From NCBI RefSeq assembly GCF_002127545.1, contig NZ_MUBK01000014.1, positions 39,496 to 103,495 on the forward strand: DNA of 64,000 nucleotides, read 5' to 3'. The DNA comes from Xenorhabdus beddingii (GTDB lineage: Bacteria > Pseudomonadota > Gammaproteobacteria > Enterobacterales > Enterobacteriaceae). The position numbers and the translations under genes were made by a program. Every line of letters starts with the position of its first letter. The stretch's first letter is position 1. Shown here piece by piece: positions 1-9,693 of the stretch. The notes beneath the pieces were generated by a model, which did no database searches, was not told the DNA's origin, and saw only the letters and a list, made by a program, of their open reading frames with translations.

Positions 1-2448
1 AATGCCCTGCTGCGTCGCTGCGGGCAGCCATTCTGTGGCATAACTTTGTAAGTTATGGTCAGGCAGGAAATTTTCTGTCGCAAAAGGAACCCGGGTATGC
101 TGTGAAAGCAAATGATCTCTGGCATTTTTCGCACTGTCATCAACATTCAGCATTTCATCACCCGATCGACAAAAGCTCTGGCAGACATAATCCAGTAGCT
201 CATTGACCAAAACAGAGGGGTTGCACTCGGTATCATCCCGAATCGATTTACCGATATAGCTGATATAAAAAAATTTCTCCGCTGAAACCAACGCTTCCAG
301 AAAGAGATAACGGTCATCATCACGCCGTTTTCTATCCCCCCGCTGCGTCTTTTCCACCATAAGATCAAACCCAAGCGGAGAGATTGTGCGCGGATAAACA
401 CCATCGTTCATTCCCAACAGGCAGACAACTTTAAAAGGGATGGAGCGCATGGGCATCAGGGTACAAAAATTAAGTGATCCGGCTAAGAAGCGCTGGCTGA
501 TCTTCTCATTATCAAAACGAAACGCCAATTCATCACGCAATAGCACCAAAGGGACATGCTCGTTGTAATGAGCATTAAGGCCGTTATCAATCACTTTTTG
601 CCATTGCTGCGTGATCAGTGCCAATACCAGTTCAATTTCATCATCCGCTGCGAAAAAAGTGTCCAACAGTTGCGGACAGACGGCCAACCAATCCGACAAT
701 GGCTGTGCTTCACTCAAAATTTTACGCCAGCGATTCAGTTCCATTAAAAACTCGGCGAGCTGTCCGGCAAGTTCAGCAGCAAGGCCACTGGATTCATCAT
801 AAGGCAACACCTCATTCCACGGCCCCGCATGGCTATCCATCGCATAACCCAATAACATCCTCATCAGGCCAAAGCGCCAGGTATTCTGCCCTGTAGCAGG
901 CAAAGACAATGCCTCGATATTGTCATCATCCAGCCCCCAGCAGATCCCTGATTCTTTTACCCAACGCCGCAATAAACGCAGCCCCTCTTCCTGAATCTCA
1001 AATTTACAGGCTAAAGCCGGCACTTCCAATAATGCCAGCACCTGCTCGGCCGTAAATCGACTCTGCGGTAAATCCAACAACGTCATGAATGCCTGTAAAA
1101 CAGGGTGCGCCTGACGAACTTTACGGTCAGAAATGGCAAAAGGGATATAGCGATCATCGGGTGCATTGCCGAAAACCGCCTGAATATAGGGGGCGTAGCT
1201 GTCAATATCAGCCATCATCACAATGATATCCCTCGGTAACAGCAAGGGGTCATTATCCAACAAATGCAGGATCTGATCCTGCAACACTTCGACTTCCCTT
1301 TGTGGACTATGGCATGAATGAAAAGTCAGGGAACGATCCGCACTGTCAAACGGGCGTTTTTTTAAACTATTTTTGAAAGTAATATCCGTAGAACCAATCT
1401 GAGTATGATCTTCAAGATTAAGGATATCCCGTTGGACTTGATGCAAGATGCAGTCAGATTCCAGTTCAACAAAAGCATGAACATCGGAATCCGGCTCTAA
1501 TTGTGACAGCAGGTAGAGGTTATCCCTGCCCAATTTTCCCCAGGATGCCAAGAGTGGATTATTCAGATACTGTTCCCCTTCTTCATTGAAGAGTGATGGC
1601 GCATTATCAGGATCTTTGAATCTTTCCAGCAATTTTCTGCTTTTATAATGTTTGGGTTTACGGCTGTTTAACTTGGCAAGGAACGCATAACTCTGGATAT
1701 CTCCCCAATAATATTGGCACGGGTTAGTAAACATCAGATGAATATCAATATGTTGTCCCAATGCCTGAAAGACTTGCAGATAAACGGGGGGCAATGCAGA
1801 TATTCCACAGATGAAAATACGTGAGGGAAGGTTGGCCAATGGAAAATTTCCATTGGCCAAGGTTTCTATAAATCGGTGATATAAATTGGCGCGGTGCCAC
1901 ATTGGCTGTTGTAGCTGATGAGTATATTCTGTCAGTTCAGACCAGAGTCTTTTTTGCCACAATTGATTGTTGCTCAACCCATCAATTAATTGACCGTTTT
2001 CCCAGCTCTCTAACCATTGCGGACGATAAACCAGATATTGGTCGAATAGATCGGCAACCCTACCCGCTAACTGGTGGATTTTACGTTTATCGATATCCTG
2101 ATCAAGATAGTGCCTGAGTGCTGAAAATTCGGGTTCCGTTAACAAATTAGGCAGTAATGTCATTAACTTCCATTTCATGGCATCCTTGCTAAACGCACTA
2201 TCTTTAGGGACATCGGGTAATATCTGAGTGAACATCTGCCAGATAAACGTCGCAGGAAGCGGAAATTCCATGTTCGCAGCAATGCCCAGTTTTTCTGCCA
2301 ACTGAATTTGCAACCACTGTGACATTCCCGGGCTTTGAACCAAAATCATTTCTTTGCCAAATGGGTCAGAAAGGGGGTTTTCCCCGATCAATATCGCCAT
2401 CAACTCCTTAAGAATATCGAGTTGATTTGAATGGTAAACTCTAAACAT
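1..2448 (-). CDS. recC: RecC, exonuclease V (RecBCD) gamma subunit, 3' end outside window
   Basis: RecC is the subunit of the RecBCD helicase-nuclease that recognises Chi and splits the duplex during double-strand break repair. The minus-strand frame opens with ATG at 2448 (MFRVYHSNQLDIL) and stays open for 816 codons to the window edge. E. coli RecC has about 1122 residues, so roughly the last 300 are missing. Helicase-like segments such as PREVEVLQDQILHLLD and LPRDIIVMMADIDSYAPYI match the family. The start overlaps the end of ppdC by 8 bp, as in the conserved ppdABC-ygdB-recC order, so it is probably translated with that cluster. Identity is firm; only the C-terminus is unseen. Confidence 0.96.
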   Translation of the reverse strand, partial: MFRVYHSNQLDILKELMAILIGENPLSDPFGKEMILVQSPGMSQWLQIQLAEKLGIAANMEFPLPATFIWQMFTQILPDVPKDSAFSKDAMKWKLMTLLPNLLTEPEFSALRHYLDQDIDKRKIHQLAGRVADLFDQYLVYRPQWLESWENGQLIDGLSNNQLWQKRLWSELTEYTHQLQQPMWHRANLYHRFIETLANGNFPLANLPSRIFICGISALPPVYLQVFQALGQHIDIHLMFTNPCQYYWGDIQSYAFLAKLNSRKPKHYKSRKLLERFKDPDNAPSLFNEEGEQYLNNPLLASWGKLGRDNLYLLSQLEPDSDVHAFVELESDCILHQVQRDILNLEDHTQIGSTDITFKNSLKKRPFDSADRSLTFHSCHSPQREVEVLQDQILHLLDNDPLLLPRDIIVMMADIDSYAPYIQAVFGNAPDDRYIPFAISDRKVRQAHPVLQAFMTLLDLPQSRFTAEQVLALLEVPALACKFEIQEEGLRLLRRWVKESGICWGLDDDNIEALSLPATGQNTWRFGLMRMLLGYAMDSHAGPWNEVLPYDESSGLAAELAGQLAEFLMELNRWRKILSEAQPLSDWLAVCPQLLDTFFAADDEIELVLALITQQWQKVIDNGLNAHYNEHVPLVLLRDELAFRFDNEKISQRFLAGSLNFCTLMPMRSIPFKVVCLLGMNDGVYPRTISPLGFDLMVEKTQRGDRKRRDDDRYLFLEALVSAEKFFYISYIGKSIRDDTECNPSVLVNELLDYVCQSFCRSGDEMLNVDDSAKNARDHLLSQHTRVPFATENFLPDHNLQSYATEWLPAATQQGI

Positions 2449-2824
2449 CAATGCTCCCACTTGCACAAAACCAGCGTTCTAATTTACTCGGTTTATTGTA
2501 ATGTACTGTCAATTTAACGGTTACCCGAAAGCATCCCTGAGAGTGAAAATCTCGCTGAAACTCCATGTTCCATTTCTGCCTTGATGCCATTTCTCCCTCT
2601 GTTTGATTTGAACCTATCAGCCCCTGCAAACGTTCATACTGCTCCAACTGATCATGGGCATAGCGCATTGCGTTAAGTTGTCCCCAGTATTGCTGAAAAT
2701 TTGCTGACAATGCCTGATGGTAGCGCATTAAACCCAATAGAGAGATCGCAAATACTACCGATGCCACCAAGACTTCTGGCAAACTCATGCCCCCTTGACT
2801 CTCAGCTTGATGGACTCTTTTCAT
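2441..2824 (-). CDS. ppdC: PpdC-like prepilin peptidase-dependent protein
   Basis: A 127-residue minor pseudopilin-like protein. It has a short basic leader, then GG followed by MSLPEVLVASVVFAISLLGL. This is a class III (type IV prepilin) signal with the +5 glutamate and a hydrophobic helix, expected to be cut and methylated by a prepilin peptidase in the inner membrane. I start it at the ATG at 2824, which shares an ATGA with the ygdB stop; an upstream TTG at 2830 is less likely. It is the last ppd gene before recC, as in E. coli. Sequence beyond the signal helix is poorly conserved in this family, so the name rests on the signal and gene order. Confidence 0.88.
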   Translation of the reverse strand: MKRVHQAESQGGMSLPEVLVASVVFAISLLGLMRYHQALSANFQQYWGQLNAMRYAHDQLEQYERLQGLIGSNQTEGEMASRQKWNMEFQRDFHSQGCFRVTVKLTVHYNKPSKLERWFCASGSIDV

Positions 2825-3279
2825 AAACAAAACTCAGCCTGAGGAACCGGACAAAAATCCAACCAACCACTTTCAACGGGGATCAGCCCACTAGAAATAA
2901 GTGTATCTTGATTTACGTGTTTCATCTGTTTCATCCATTGATAAAGTTCAACATTTTCCCCTGACGTAAGTTGGGCAATGCCTTTTAATAAAAAAAGATC
3001 ATCCGAATAACGCCTTAAGCAACTATGCAAATTAAATTCAGCCTGCTGCAAACAAAGCCAGCCCTCCATTTCTGGTTGATTGATCTGCCATGACTGCACT
3101 TTGCCCCATGCCAGTGATGATTCTGCCCGCAGAAAAGCCTTTAAATAATTTTGTTCATCCATCATCATGAGCAGCGCGTTTTCCTGTTGATAATGCAGCG
3201 CTTTCAACATCATTAAGCTCAACGCCAATAACATCATGATAGAGACCAGTAAAACATTTCCCTGTTGCCTATCTGCCAT
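2821..3279 (-). CDS. ygdB: YgdB family protein
   Basis: A small protein with one N-terminal hydrophobic segment (NVLLVSIMMLLALSLMML) and no prepilin cleavage motif, as in E. coli YgdB (PulK/GspK-like minor pilin-associated component). The conserved ALAWGK-type motif appears as SLAWGKVQSW, and the C-terminus has GWLDFCPV as in E. coli. The start is uncertain: ATG 3279 (MADRQQG) aligns best with E. coli, while ATG 3300 and a start at 3336 would overlap ppdB. It lies between ppdB and ppdC and ends in an ATGA overlap with ppdC. Function in type IV pilus-like assembly is inferred from family and neighbours. Confidence 0.85.
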   Translation of the reverse strand: MADRQQGNVLLVSIMMLLALSLMMLKALHYQQENALLMMMDEQNYLKAFLRAESSLAWGKVQSWQINQPEMEGWLCLQQAEFNLHSCLRRYSDDLFLLKGIAQLTSGENVELYQWMKQMKHVNQDTLISSGLIPVESGWLDFCPVPQAEFCL

Positions 3280-3286
3280 ATCCTCT

Positions 3287-3934
3287 TCACTCCCTGACAT
3301 TACGCAATCGGATCGTCGTTTGATGGCGATATACAATAAGTGGAGATTTCAGCCACCGGGCTGTGATGGATAAAGTGACAAAAATCAGTTCCCCTTTTGC
3401 CTGTGATTTTTCAAGATGAAAGGTCTCAATCACGATCTCTTTTGGGTCAAATAACCGTTCCCAGCCATTTTCCTGACAATCACCCGCGCCTCTTTTCCAT
3501 TCGAGAGCCCGGTTATTTAGGCGATAACCAAAAAACTCGGATTCAATATGATCAGGTTTTTCCCATCGATGATTTAAATTGAGATCAAAAGCGACAATAA
3601 AACAGGAATTGGGCAATTCCGTATTTTTATTTTTAATCATCAATGGCTCACCTTCACACAATTTTTTATCCAGACAATAACCTGCCCGCCGGATATCTTT
3701 TTCCATCAAATAAACGGTTCTATTCACCAGATAATGCAGCCGATATTGACGATAGAGATCGAGAATTTGACCAGATAAGACCGGATAAGTTTTGGTCATG
3801 GCAACCAGTATTACGCTGCTAATCAACATGGCTGCCATCACTTCCAGCAAGGAAAATCCAGCCTGTTTTTGTTTAAAACAAAAAATAGGTTTTAAACAAA
3901 AAATAGGTTTAAAACAGAAATTCGTCAGCATCAT
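3287..3934 (-). CDS. ppdB: PpdB-like prepilin peptidase-dependent protein
   Basis: A 215-residue PulJ/PilW-type minor pseudopilin. The prepilin signal is AG followed by FSLLEVMAAMLISSVILVAMTK, with +5 glutamate. The leader before the cleavage site is 26 residues long and carries a direct repeat (KPIFCLKPIFCFK) encoded by an 18-bp tandem duplication at about 3876-3920, which is not expected in E. coli PpdB. The start ATG at 3934 shares an ATGA with the ppdA stop; a second ATG follows at once, so translation could begin at either. Cysteine pairs in the globular part fit a periplasmic fold. The odd leader might change membrane targeting, but that is untested. Confidence 0.9.
   Translation of the reverse strand: MMLTNFCFKPIFCLKPIFCFKQKQAGFSLLEVMAAMLISSVILVAMTKTYPVLSGQILDLYRQYRLHYLVNRTVYLMEKDIRRAGYCLDKKLCEGEPLMIKNKNTELPNSCFIVAFDLNLNHRWEKPDHIESEFFGYRLNNRALEWKRGAGDCQENGWERLFDPKEIVIETFHLEKSQAKGELIFVTLSITARWLKSPLIVYRHQTTIRLRNVRE
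3876..3920 (-). repeat. 18-bp tandem repeat in ppdB leader
   Basis: Two full copies and a partial third copy of an 18-bp unit (core acaaaaaataggttt) sit at the 5' end of ppdB, encoding the repeated KPIFC/KPIFCF motif ahead of the prepilin cleavage site. Confidence 0.8.
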
Positions 3935-4536
3935 GGATTTTTTATTCCCTCACAATTAGGCAGTTGACTCATTGTATTGCTGCATGTCCTAATCCGGCCG
4001 CGTCCCGAAATTACGATGCTAATTTCACCAGCCGCGTTCGCCAGAGTAAAACTGGCTGGTATTGCTGTATTTCTGATCCCATAAAAATTAATGCGATCAT
4101 CCGTGGAAAATGGCAAAAATACATCTTCATGAGGAGAATTAACTCGTTCCCTCTCGCCTTCACTGCAAGCAGCTATTTTGGTTACAGACGAGACCAAACA
4201 CCAAGAATGCCCCATAACCACCCATAAGGTGCGATCCTGATTCAAATAGTTTGCCAACGCCTGTTGTCTTTCCATAAATGACAGAACATTATGCACGGCG
4301 GATTGCAAACGCAGACGTTTTTGGTATTTCCCCCAATAATACAATCCACAAGACAAACTGATGGAGATGATGAGCATCGCTATCAATAACTCCAATAGTG
4401 TAAAGCCTGATTGTTCGGGACTCTTTATTTTGCTATTTACGCTTCTATTTATCCTTCTATTTACCGCACTATTTATCAGGTCATTCCCAGAGCATTTTTT
4501 TCTGTCGTCATTATCGTCATAACCTATTTTCGCCAT
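3931..4536 (-). CDS. ppdA: PpdA-like prepilin peptidase-dependent protein
   Basis: A GspH/FimT-type minor pseudopilin. The class III signal SG followed by FTLLELLIAMLIISISLSCGLY lies about 44 residues in, giving an unusually long polar leader (E. coli PpdA is about 156 residues; this is 201). The leader contains a four-residue repeat, NSAV-NRRI-NRSV-NSKI, from a 12-bp tandem repeat at 4427-4476. No other ATG is available downstream before the signal, so either the long leader is real or a non-ATG start is used. First gene of ppdA-ppdB-ygdB-ppdC-recC; the 278 bp upstream to thyA should hold its promoter. Confidence 0.88.
   Translation of the reverse strand: MAKIGYDDNDDRKKCSGNDLINSAVNRRINRSVNSKIKSPEQSGFTLLELLIAMLIISISLSCGLYYWGKYQKRLRLQSAVHNVLSFMERQQALANYLNQDRTLWVVMGHSWCLVSSVTKIAACSEGERERVNSPHEDVFLPFSTDDRINFYGIRNTAIPASFTLANAAGEISIVISGRGRIRTCSNTMSQLPNCEGIKNP
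4423..4476 (-). repeat. 12-bp tandem repeat in ppdA leader
   Basis: Read on the minus strand, four imperfect 12-bp copies of AATAGAAGGATA-like sequence lie in a row. They encode the four-residue units NSAV, NRRI, NRSV and NSKI. The reading frame is kept because the unit is a multiple of three. Confidence 0.8.
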
Positions 4537-4745
4537 ATCCGTTTTCTCTGTTTCTATTTCAGGAGTGCGTTTTCCGGCTGAAAATATCTTTGATTCATAG
4601 CAACATGAAAAGACGATTAATCACATTATGCGAAGCGATTTCCGAGAAGAATAACCGTGAAATGATTTTTTCATTTTATTTGTGGAGCGACACGCAAAAG
4701 TGATAAGGGGCTGATTTTTAATCTTGAGAACCGTTGATGATAAAT

Positions 4746-4774
4746 GTAAAAAGAGCAGGCAAAACCCGCTCTTT
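4746..4774 (-). terminator. Rho-independent terminator after thyA
   Basis: On the minus strand AAAGAGCGGG, a TTTTG loop and CCTGCTCTTT form a 10-bp stem with one G-U pair, followed by a U run. It lies about 40 bp past the thyA stop and closes the rppH-ptsP-lgt-thyA transcription unit. Confidence 0.85.
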
Positions 4775-4814
4775 AACAATTTGGTATTCGTTTGGAAACG
4801 ATGGGAATAGTTTC

Positions 4815-5609
4815 TTAAATCGCGACCGGGGCTTTAATGCCCGGATGCGGATCATAATCCACGATGTCAAAATCTTCGAATCGATAATCAAACAATGAGT
4901 CAGGCTTACGCTTAATCACCAATTTAGGCAACGCACGCGGCTCACGGCTTAATTGAAGTTTAGTTTGTTCCATATGATTGCTGTAAAGATGGGTGTCTCC
5001 GCCGGTCCAAACAAAGTCACCCACTTCAAGATCACACTGTTGAGCCATCATATGCACTAACAAAGCATAGCTGGCAATGTTGAATGGCAATCCTAAAAAC
5101 ACATCACAGGAGCGCTGATAAAGCTGGCAGGACAGTTTGCCATCTGCTACGTAGAACTGGAAAAAAGCATGGCATGGCGCCAATGCCATTTTATCCAATT
5201 CGCCAACGTTCCATGCGGAAACAATAATCCGGCGTGAATTAGGATCACTTTTCAATTGCTCAAGAACTTGGGCTAGCTGATCGATCTGACGACCGTCCGC
5301 CGAGCCCCAGGCGCGCCATTGTTTACCGTAAACCGGCCCTAAATCTCCATTTTCGTCAGCCCATTCATCCCAGATGGTCACGCCATTATCATGCAGGTAT
5401 TGGGTATTGGTATCGCCCTTTAAGAACCAAAGCAGTTCATGGATGATGGAACGAAGATGGCAACGCTTGGTGGTTACCAGTGGGAAACCGTCTTGCAAAT
5501 TGAAACGCATCTGATGACCAAAGAGAGAGAGCGTCCCCGTCCCCGTGCGATCATCTTTTACTGTGCCTTCTTCCAGCACTTTTTTCATTAAATCCAGATA
5601 CTGTTTCAT
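4815..5609 (-). CDS. thyA: Thymidylate synthase
   Basis: Converts dUMP and methylene-tetrahydrofolate to dTMP and dihydrofolate in the cytoplasm; the dihydrofolate is recycled by FolA (29482-29967). The catalytic cysteine lies in [12 protein letters not shown], the substrate-binding part in [20 protein letters not shown] and the C-terminus ends [10 protein letters not shown], all as in E. coli (264 residues). I start it at ATG 5609 ([16 protein letters not shown]), which gives 264 residues and overlaps the lgt stop as ATGA with an AGAGG ribosome site. A longer frame from 5654 would add a 15-residue tail absent from the family. Translational coupling to lgt is implied. Confidence 0.98.
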   Translation of the reverse strand: MKQYLDLMKKVLEEGTVKDDRTGTGTLSLFGHQMRFNLQDGFPLVTTKRCHLRSIIHELLWFLKGDTNTQYLHDNGVTIWDEWADENGDLGPVYGKQWRAWGSADGRQIDQLAQVLEQLKSDPNSRRIIVSAWNVGELDKMALAPCHAFFQFYVADGKLSCQLYQRSCDVFLGLPFNIASYALLVHMMAQQCDLEVGDFVWTGGDTHLYSNHMEQTKLQLSREPRALPKLVIKRKPDSLFDYRFEDFDIVDYDPHPGIKAPVAI

Positions 5610-6496
5610 TTTGCCTCTTGTATCTTGTTGTCTTGAATCTTGTTGCGAGGACATTTATATGCCCATATCATCAGTAAAATTCCCACTAAGATCATTGGAA
5701 CTGAAAGGATTTGTCCCATACTGATCCCGTCGAATAACCCGAGTTGTGCATCAGGCTGGCGGAAAAATTCGACTATTATGCGGAATATGCCGTAACCAAT
5801 CAGGAACAGTCCTGAAACGCTGCCCATCGGACGGGGTTTGCGGATAAATAAATTGAGGATGATAAACAGTACAATCCCCTCAAGCACCATCTCATATAAC
5901 TGTGATGGATGGCGTGGCAGGACACCATATTCTTCCAGAATCGGCCATAAAGAAGGATCGGCTGTCGCCATTGCAATGTCTTCACTGCGAGAATGCGGGA
6001 ACAGGATCGCCCACGGCGTATCAAGCGTGACACGGCCCCATAGCTCGCCGTTGATAAAGTTGCCGATACGCCCTACTCCCAGACCAAAAGGGATCAGTGG
6101 AGCAACGAAATCAGCGACCTGCAAGAAGTGACGTTTAGTCCGGCGGGAAAACCACCACATGGCGCAGATAACCCCTATCAGCCCACCGTGGAAAGACATG
6201 CCCCCATCCCAAACCTTGAACAGATAAAGGGGATTATCAAGGAACATCGGGAGGTTATAAAACAGGACATAACCGAGGCGCCCACCGACAAAAACCCCGA
6301 CAAACCCTGTATACAGCAAGTTCTCGACTTCCACTTTGTTCCAGCCACTGTTTGGTTTTGCCGCACGACGATTTGCCAACCACATAGCAAAAACAAAACC
6401 AACCAGATACATAAAACCGTACCAGTGAAGAGATACAGGCCCGATGGAAAATATGACAGGGTCAATTTTAGGAAATTCCAGATAGCTAGTGCTCAT
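5606..6496 (-). CDS. lgt: Prolipoprotein diacylglyceryl transferase
   Basis: Inner membrane enzyme that transfers diacylglycerol from phosphatidylglycerol to the lipobox cysteine of prolipoproteins, the first step in lipoprotein maturation. Seven or so hydrophobic segments, the Lgt signature [14 protein letters not shown], the HGGLIG motif with the conserved histidine, and [15 protein letters not shown] are all present. At 296 residues it is slightly longer than E. coli Lgt (291) because of a C-terminal tail with a five-residue repeat, [10 protein letters not shown], made by a 15-bp duplication at about 5619-5645. It overlaps thyA by 4 bp. The two lipoproteins in this window (YgiB and 62352-62765) would be among its substrates. 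Confidence 0.97.
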   Translation of the reverse strand: MSTSYLEFPKIDPVIFSIGPVSLHWYGFMYLVGFVFAMWLANRRAAKPNSGWNKVEVENLLYTGFVGVFVGGRLGYVLFYNLPMFLDNPLYLFKVWDGGMSFHGGLIGVICAMWWFSRRTKRHFLQVADFVAPLIPFGLGVGRIGNFINGELWGRVTLDTPWAILFPHSRSEDIAMATADPSLWPILEEYGVLPRHPSQLYEMVLEGIVLFIILNLFIRKPRPMGSVSGLFLIGYGIFRIIVEFFRQPDAQLGLFDGISMGQILSVPMILVGILLMIWAYKCPRNKIQDNKIQEAK

Positions 6497-6572
6497 CGTT
6501 CCCCGCTAAAAGTAATGTTGTGTGAATGAATGATATGCGGATAAATTATCTTGTGCGAATGAATTATTTTGC

Positions 6573-8819
6573 TTAAATACCACCTCGAATTAAGCCTCCC
6601 AGTCCGTGCGATTCCATAAACTCAGCCGACAATGTTTTTACCTGCTGGCTGGTTTCTGCTTTCAGTACAACATTCATAAAGCCTTCCAGTTCGTGAACAT
6701 CCAAATGGCGCAACAAGTATTTGGTACGTGGAACGCTTCGGCCACTCATGCTCAGGCTACGATAACCTAAACCAAGCAATATGAGTGCCCCCATGGGTGA
6801 ACCGGCCATCTCACCACATATGCTAACAGGAAGATCAAGGCGTTGGCATTCATCAAAGGCCAGTTTCAGTGCCCTAATTACCGCAGGGTGTAAATTATCA
6901 TACAGCGAAGCGACATGGGTATTATTGCGATCCACCGCAAGTAAATACTGGGTTAAATCATTGGTGCCAATGGAAACAAAATCAACCCATTTCTTTAACT
7001 GTGGGAGCAGAAAAAGAGTCGATGGTACTTCAATCATGATGCCAATCTGGGGCATGGTGAGTGTGCCGGAGATGGCTTGCTCAACTTCCGTTTTCGCTCT
7101 CTCTATCAGTTTTCGGGCTTCATCAACTTCCTCAATGCTTGTCACCATCGGCAACAGTATTTTTAGATTACCCGTGCAGGTATTGGCTTTCAGCATCGCC
7201 CTGAGCTGAATAAGAAAAATTTCTGGTTGATCCAGCGTGATGCGGATCCCTCTCCAGCCAAGACAAGGGTTGTCTTCACTAATCGGCATATAAGGAAGTT
7301 GTTTGTCAGCCCCAATATCCAATGTTCTCAATACCACAGGTTGATCGGGGAACAGTTCCAGCATCTCTTGGTAACGATTTTTTTGCTCATCTTCTGATGG
7401 AAAACCGTTATGTAGCATAAAGGGGATTTCTGTACGATATAACCCGACACCATCAATACTGTCCGCTATGTGCTGTTCATGTTTCAGACTCAGGCCGGCG
7501 TTAAGTTGCACTAAAACCCGCTCCCCACTCTTGAGCCGGGCTTTTTGCTGCTGTTCACCTTCGGCCAATTTGCTGAGAACCTGTTCTTCTTCAATGATCT
7601 GCCGATATTCCTGAGCAATCAGCGGCTCTGGCTCAATGAAGATCTCTCCGCGATAACCATCCAGAATTAGCATCCGGTTATGCAGTAACTCAGGCTGGAT
7701 ATCCGCCCCCATGATAGCGGGGATGCCCATCGCCCGAACCAGGATCGCAGAGTGGGAATGCGTTGCGCCATCCCGCACAATCACGCCGGCCAATTGCTCC
7801 TGCGGCATTTCAGCCAATAAATTGGCACTGAGTTCATCGGCAACCAGAATAAAGTATTCCGGCCACTGATCAGCACCCGTGAAAGAATCGTCCAAATGAA
7901 ATAATACCCGTTGCCCCAGCGCCCGCAAATCGGAAGCTCTTTCTCTCATGTAGGGATCTTGCAGGCTGGCAAATTGTTCGGCGTATTTTTCAATCACGGT
8001 TTTGATTGCCCATTCCGCCACAAAACCATTATCGACGGAGTAAAACAGATCTTGCTTGAGCTGGGGATCATTTAATAAATGAGAGTAGAGGTCAAAAATA
8101 GCCGCGCTTTCTTTCTGTGAGCTGGCAGTGAAACGTTTACTAATCCGGCGGCATTCCGCTGTTGTCTGCTCCAGGGCGCGAGTGAGTCTCGACCGTTCAG
8201 CCTGATAATCCAGCGTTAATGCCTCAGATACCTGATCCAATAAAGGCTGTGAGCAATCTTGCCATCCTTGGGCCATCACAATGCCGTTAGAAATGGCGAG
8301 CGCCTTAATCCGGGTTTGACGATACTGACCAAATAATCCTTTTGACTGCACCTGAGCGAGAATAACCGCAAGCTGTGTCGCCAGCGTCACCATGAAAGAT
8401 TCTTCACTTTCATCAAACAACCGCCGTTCATGTTGCTGAACGACCAAGATCCCCTGTAACTGACGGCGATAAATAATCGGCACACCTAAAAAAGCCCGCA
8501 GGCTTTCTTCTTTGACTTGGGGGATATATTTAAAACTGGGATGCTCACGGACATCGGCAAGATTGATTAATTCAGACAGACGCCCGACTTCACCCACTAC
8601 ACCTTCATCAAAGGCCAGGCTAATCGCCTTTCCCCGGGGTTTTCTCAACCCTTTGGTTGCCATCAGGTAATAACAATGTCGTTGATGATCGGCCAGATAG
8701 ATAGAACAAACATCCGTATTCATCGCCAGACAAGTTTCATTGACCAGCAGCTCAAGCGCCTCAGATAAATTAGCGGTCATGGCAACCTTTTCGACAATTT
8801 CCCGTAAGCGCATGAGCAT
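6573..8819 (-). CDS. ptsP: PtsP, enzyme I-Ntr of the nitrogen phosphotransferase system
   Basis: Phosphoenolpyruvate-protein phosphotransferase that feeds NPr and EIIA-Ntr, a regulatory PTS linked to nitrogen and potassium status. Length (748 residues) equals E. coli PtsP. An N-terminal GAF domain (about 1-160) precedes the phosphohistidine domain with the phosphorylated histidine in GATHSHSAILVRAMGIPAIMG, then the PEP-binding barrel with IGLYRTEIPFM-like (VGLYRTEIPFML), GADKQLPYMP and the CGEMAGSP motif. It lies 9 bp after rppH, the usual gene order, and is probably cotranscribed with it. Confidence 0.97.
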   Translation of the reverse strand: MLMRLREIVEKVAMTANLSEALELLVNETCLAMNTDVCSIYLADHQRHCYYLMATKGLRKPRGKAISLAFDEGVVGEVGRLSELINLADVREHPSFKYIPQVKEESLRAFLGVPIIYRRQLQGILVVQQHERRLFDESEESFMVTLATQLAVILAQVQSKGLFGQYRQTRIKALAISNGIVMAQGWQDCSQPLLDQVSEALTLDYQAERSRLTRALEQTTAECRRISKRFTASSQKESAAIFDLYSHLLNDPQLKQDLFYSVDNGFVAEWAIKTVIEKYAEQFASLQDPYMRERASDLRALGQRVLFHLDDSFTGADQWPEYFILVADELSANLLAEMPQEQLAGVIVRDGATHSHSAILVRAMGIPAIMGADIQPELLHNRMLILDGYRGEIFIEPEPLIAQEYRQIIEEEQVLSKLAEGEQQQKARLKSGERVLVQLNAGLSLKHEQHIADSIDGVGLYRTEIPFMLHNGFPSEDEQKNRYQEMLELFPDQPVVLRTLDIGADKQLPYMPISEDNPCLGWRGIRITLDQPEIFLIQLRAMLKANTCTGNLKILLPMVTSIEEVDEARKLIERAKTEVEQAISGTLTMPQIGIMIEVPSTLFLLPQLKKWVDFVSIGTNDLTQYLLAVDRNNTHVASLYDNLHPAVIRALKLAFDECQRLDLPVSICGEMAGSPMGALILLGLGYRSLSMSGRSVPRTKYLLRHLDVHELEGFMNVVLKAETSQQVKTLSAEFMESHGLGGLIRGGI

Positions 8820-8828
8820 AACAATAGC

Positions 8829-9359
8829 CTAACTTCTTCTGCGACGATGTAAATAAGGTGAATATAGTTGTGAAGCAGATTCCTGCACCGGCATCACAAT
8901 GGGAGAAAATTCTTTCATCACGCGGCGATACACATCCCGTTTGAAGGAAACCACCTGCCGAACAGGATACCAATAGCTGACCCAACGCCAACCATCAAAT
9001 TCCGGCGTTCTACTGCGCTGCACATTAATATCAGCTTCATTACACAGCAATTGTAGTAAAAACCAACGTTGTTTCTGCCCGATACAAACAGGCTTTGTAT
9101 CCCAACGCACCAAACGCTTGGGTAATTTGTAACGCAACCAACTCCGGGTAGAGGCGAGAACCCGTACATCTTTGCGACTTAAACCAACTTCTTCGAACAA
9201 CTCGCGATACATCGCTTGTTCTGGTGATTCCCCCGGATTGATGCCCCCTTGAGGAAACTGCCAGGAATGCTGCCCATAACGGCGGGCCCATAACACCTGC
9301 CCTTGGCGATTACAAATTACAATTCCTACATTCGGGCGGTAGCCATCATCATCGATCAC
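8829..9359 (-). CDS. rppH: RNA pyrophosphohydrolase RppH
   Basis: Nudix hydrolase that removes pyrophosphate from the 5' end of mRNAs and so starts RNase E-dependent decay. The Nudix box [23 protein letters not shown] is complete, and the protein (176 residues) matches E. coli RppH almost throughout ([21 protein letters not shown] at the N-terminus, [17 protein letters not shown] in the middle). Only the last 20 residues diverge. It heads the minus-strand cluster with ptsP; upstream, divergently, lies the TPP riboswitch of thiBPQ. Confidence 0.97.
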   Translation of the reverse strand: MIDDDGYRPNVGIVICNRQGQVLWARRYGQHSWQFPQGGINPGESPEQAMYRELFEEVGLSRKDVRVLASTRSWLRYKLPKRLVRWDTKPVCIGQKQRWFLLQLLCNEADINVQRSRTPEFDGWRWVSYWYPVRQVVSFKRDVYRRVMKEFSPIVMPVQESASQLYSPYLHRRRRS

Positions 9360-9477
9360 CAGACTACCTCTTGATAAAACACATTTGAAAAGATAGCTAA
9401 TTGTTTCACACTCATCTCAAGCGGTAAACCTCTATGATTGGACTTTGCAGACGCAGCCGAAGTCTCTACAATACCGC

Positions 9478-9566
9478 CATCTCAACGGGGTGCGGCCGTG
9501 ATGAAACAGTTTTGCTGAGAACAAACCCGTCGAACCTGAACCTGCTAGTACCGTCGTAGGGATTTG
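9478..9566 (+). promoter_or_regulatory. TPP riboswitch (THI element)
   Basis: The sequence has the conserved THI-box parts in order: ACGGGGTGC at about 9484, GCTGAGA at 9514, ACCCGTCGAACCTGA at 9525 and CGTAGGGA at 9555. These are the P2-P5 cores of the thiamine pyrophosphate aptamer. It precedes thiB by about 130 bp on the same strand, so thiamine import should be repressed by TPP. No clear U-run terminator is seen after it; control of translation is possible but not shown. Confidence 0.93.
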
Positions 9567-9693
9567 GGATGCTAATCATTGATATAACATATGTAATTTT
9601 CATTTAGCACCTTCTCAGATCCTTTGCCATCCGCGAATAACAAACGTTATTTATTGATGTTTATAGATATAGCTATAACTACAGGAGCGCAAA

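Noticed and set aside
2821..4536. Frameshifts in the ppd cluster
   Set aside because: The overlaps are normal ATGA-type junctions as in other enterobacteria, and each protein has a full signal helix.
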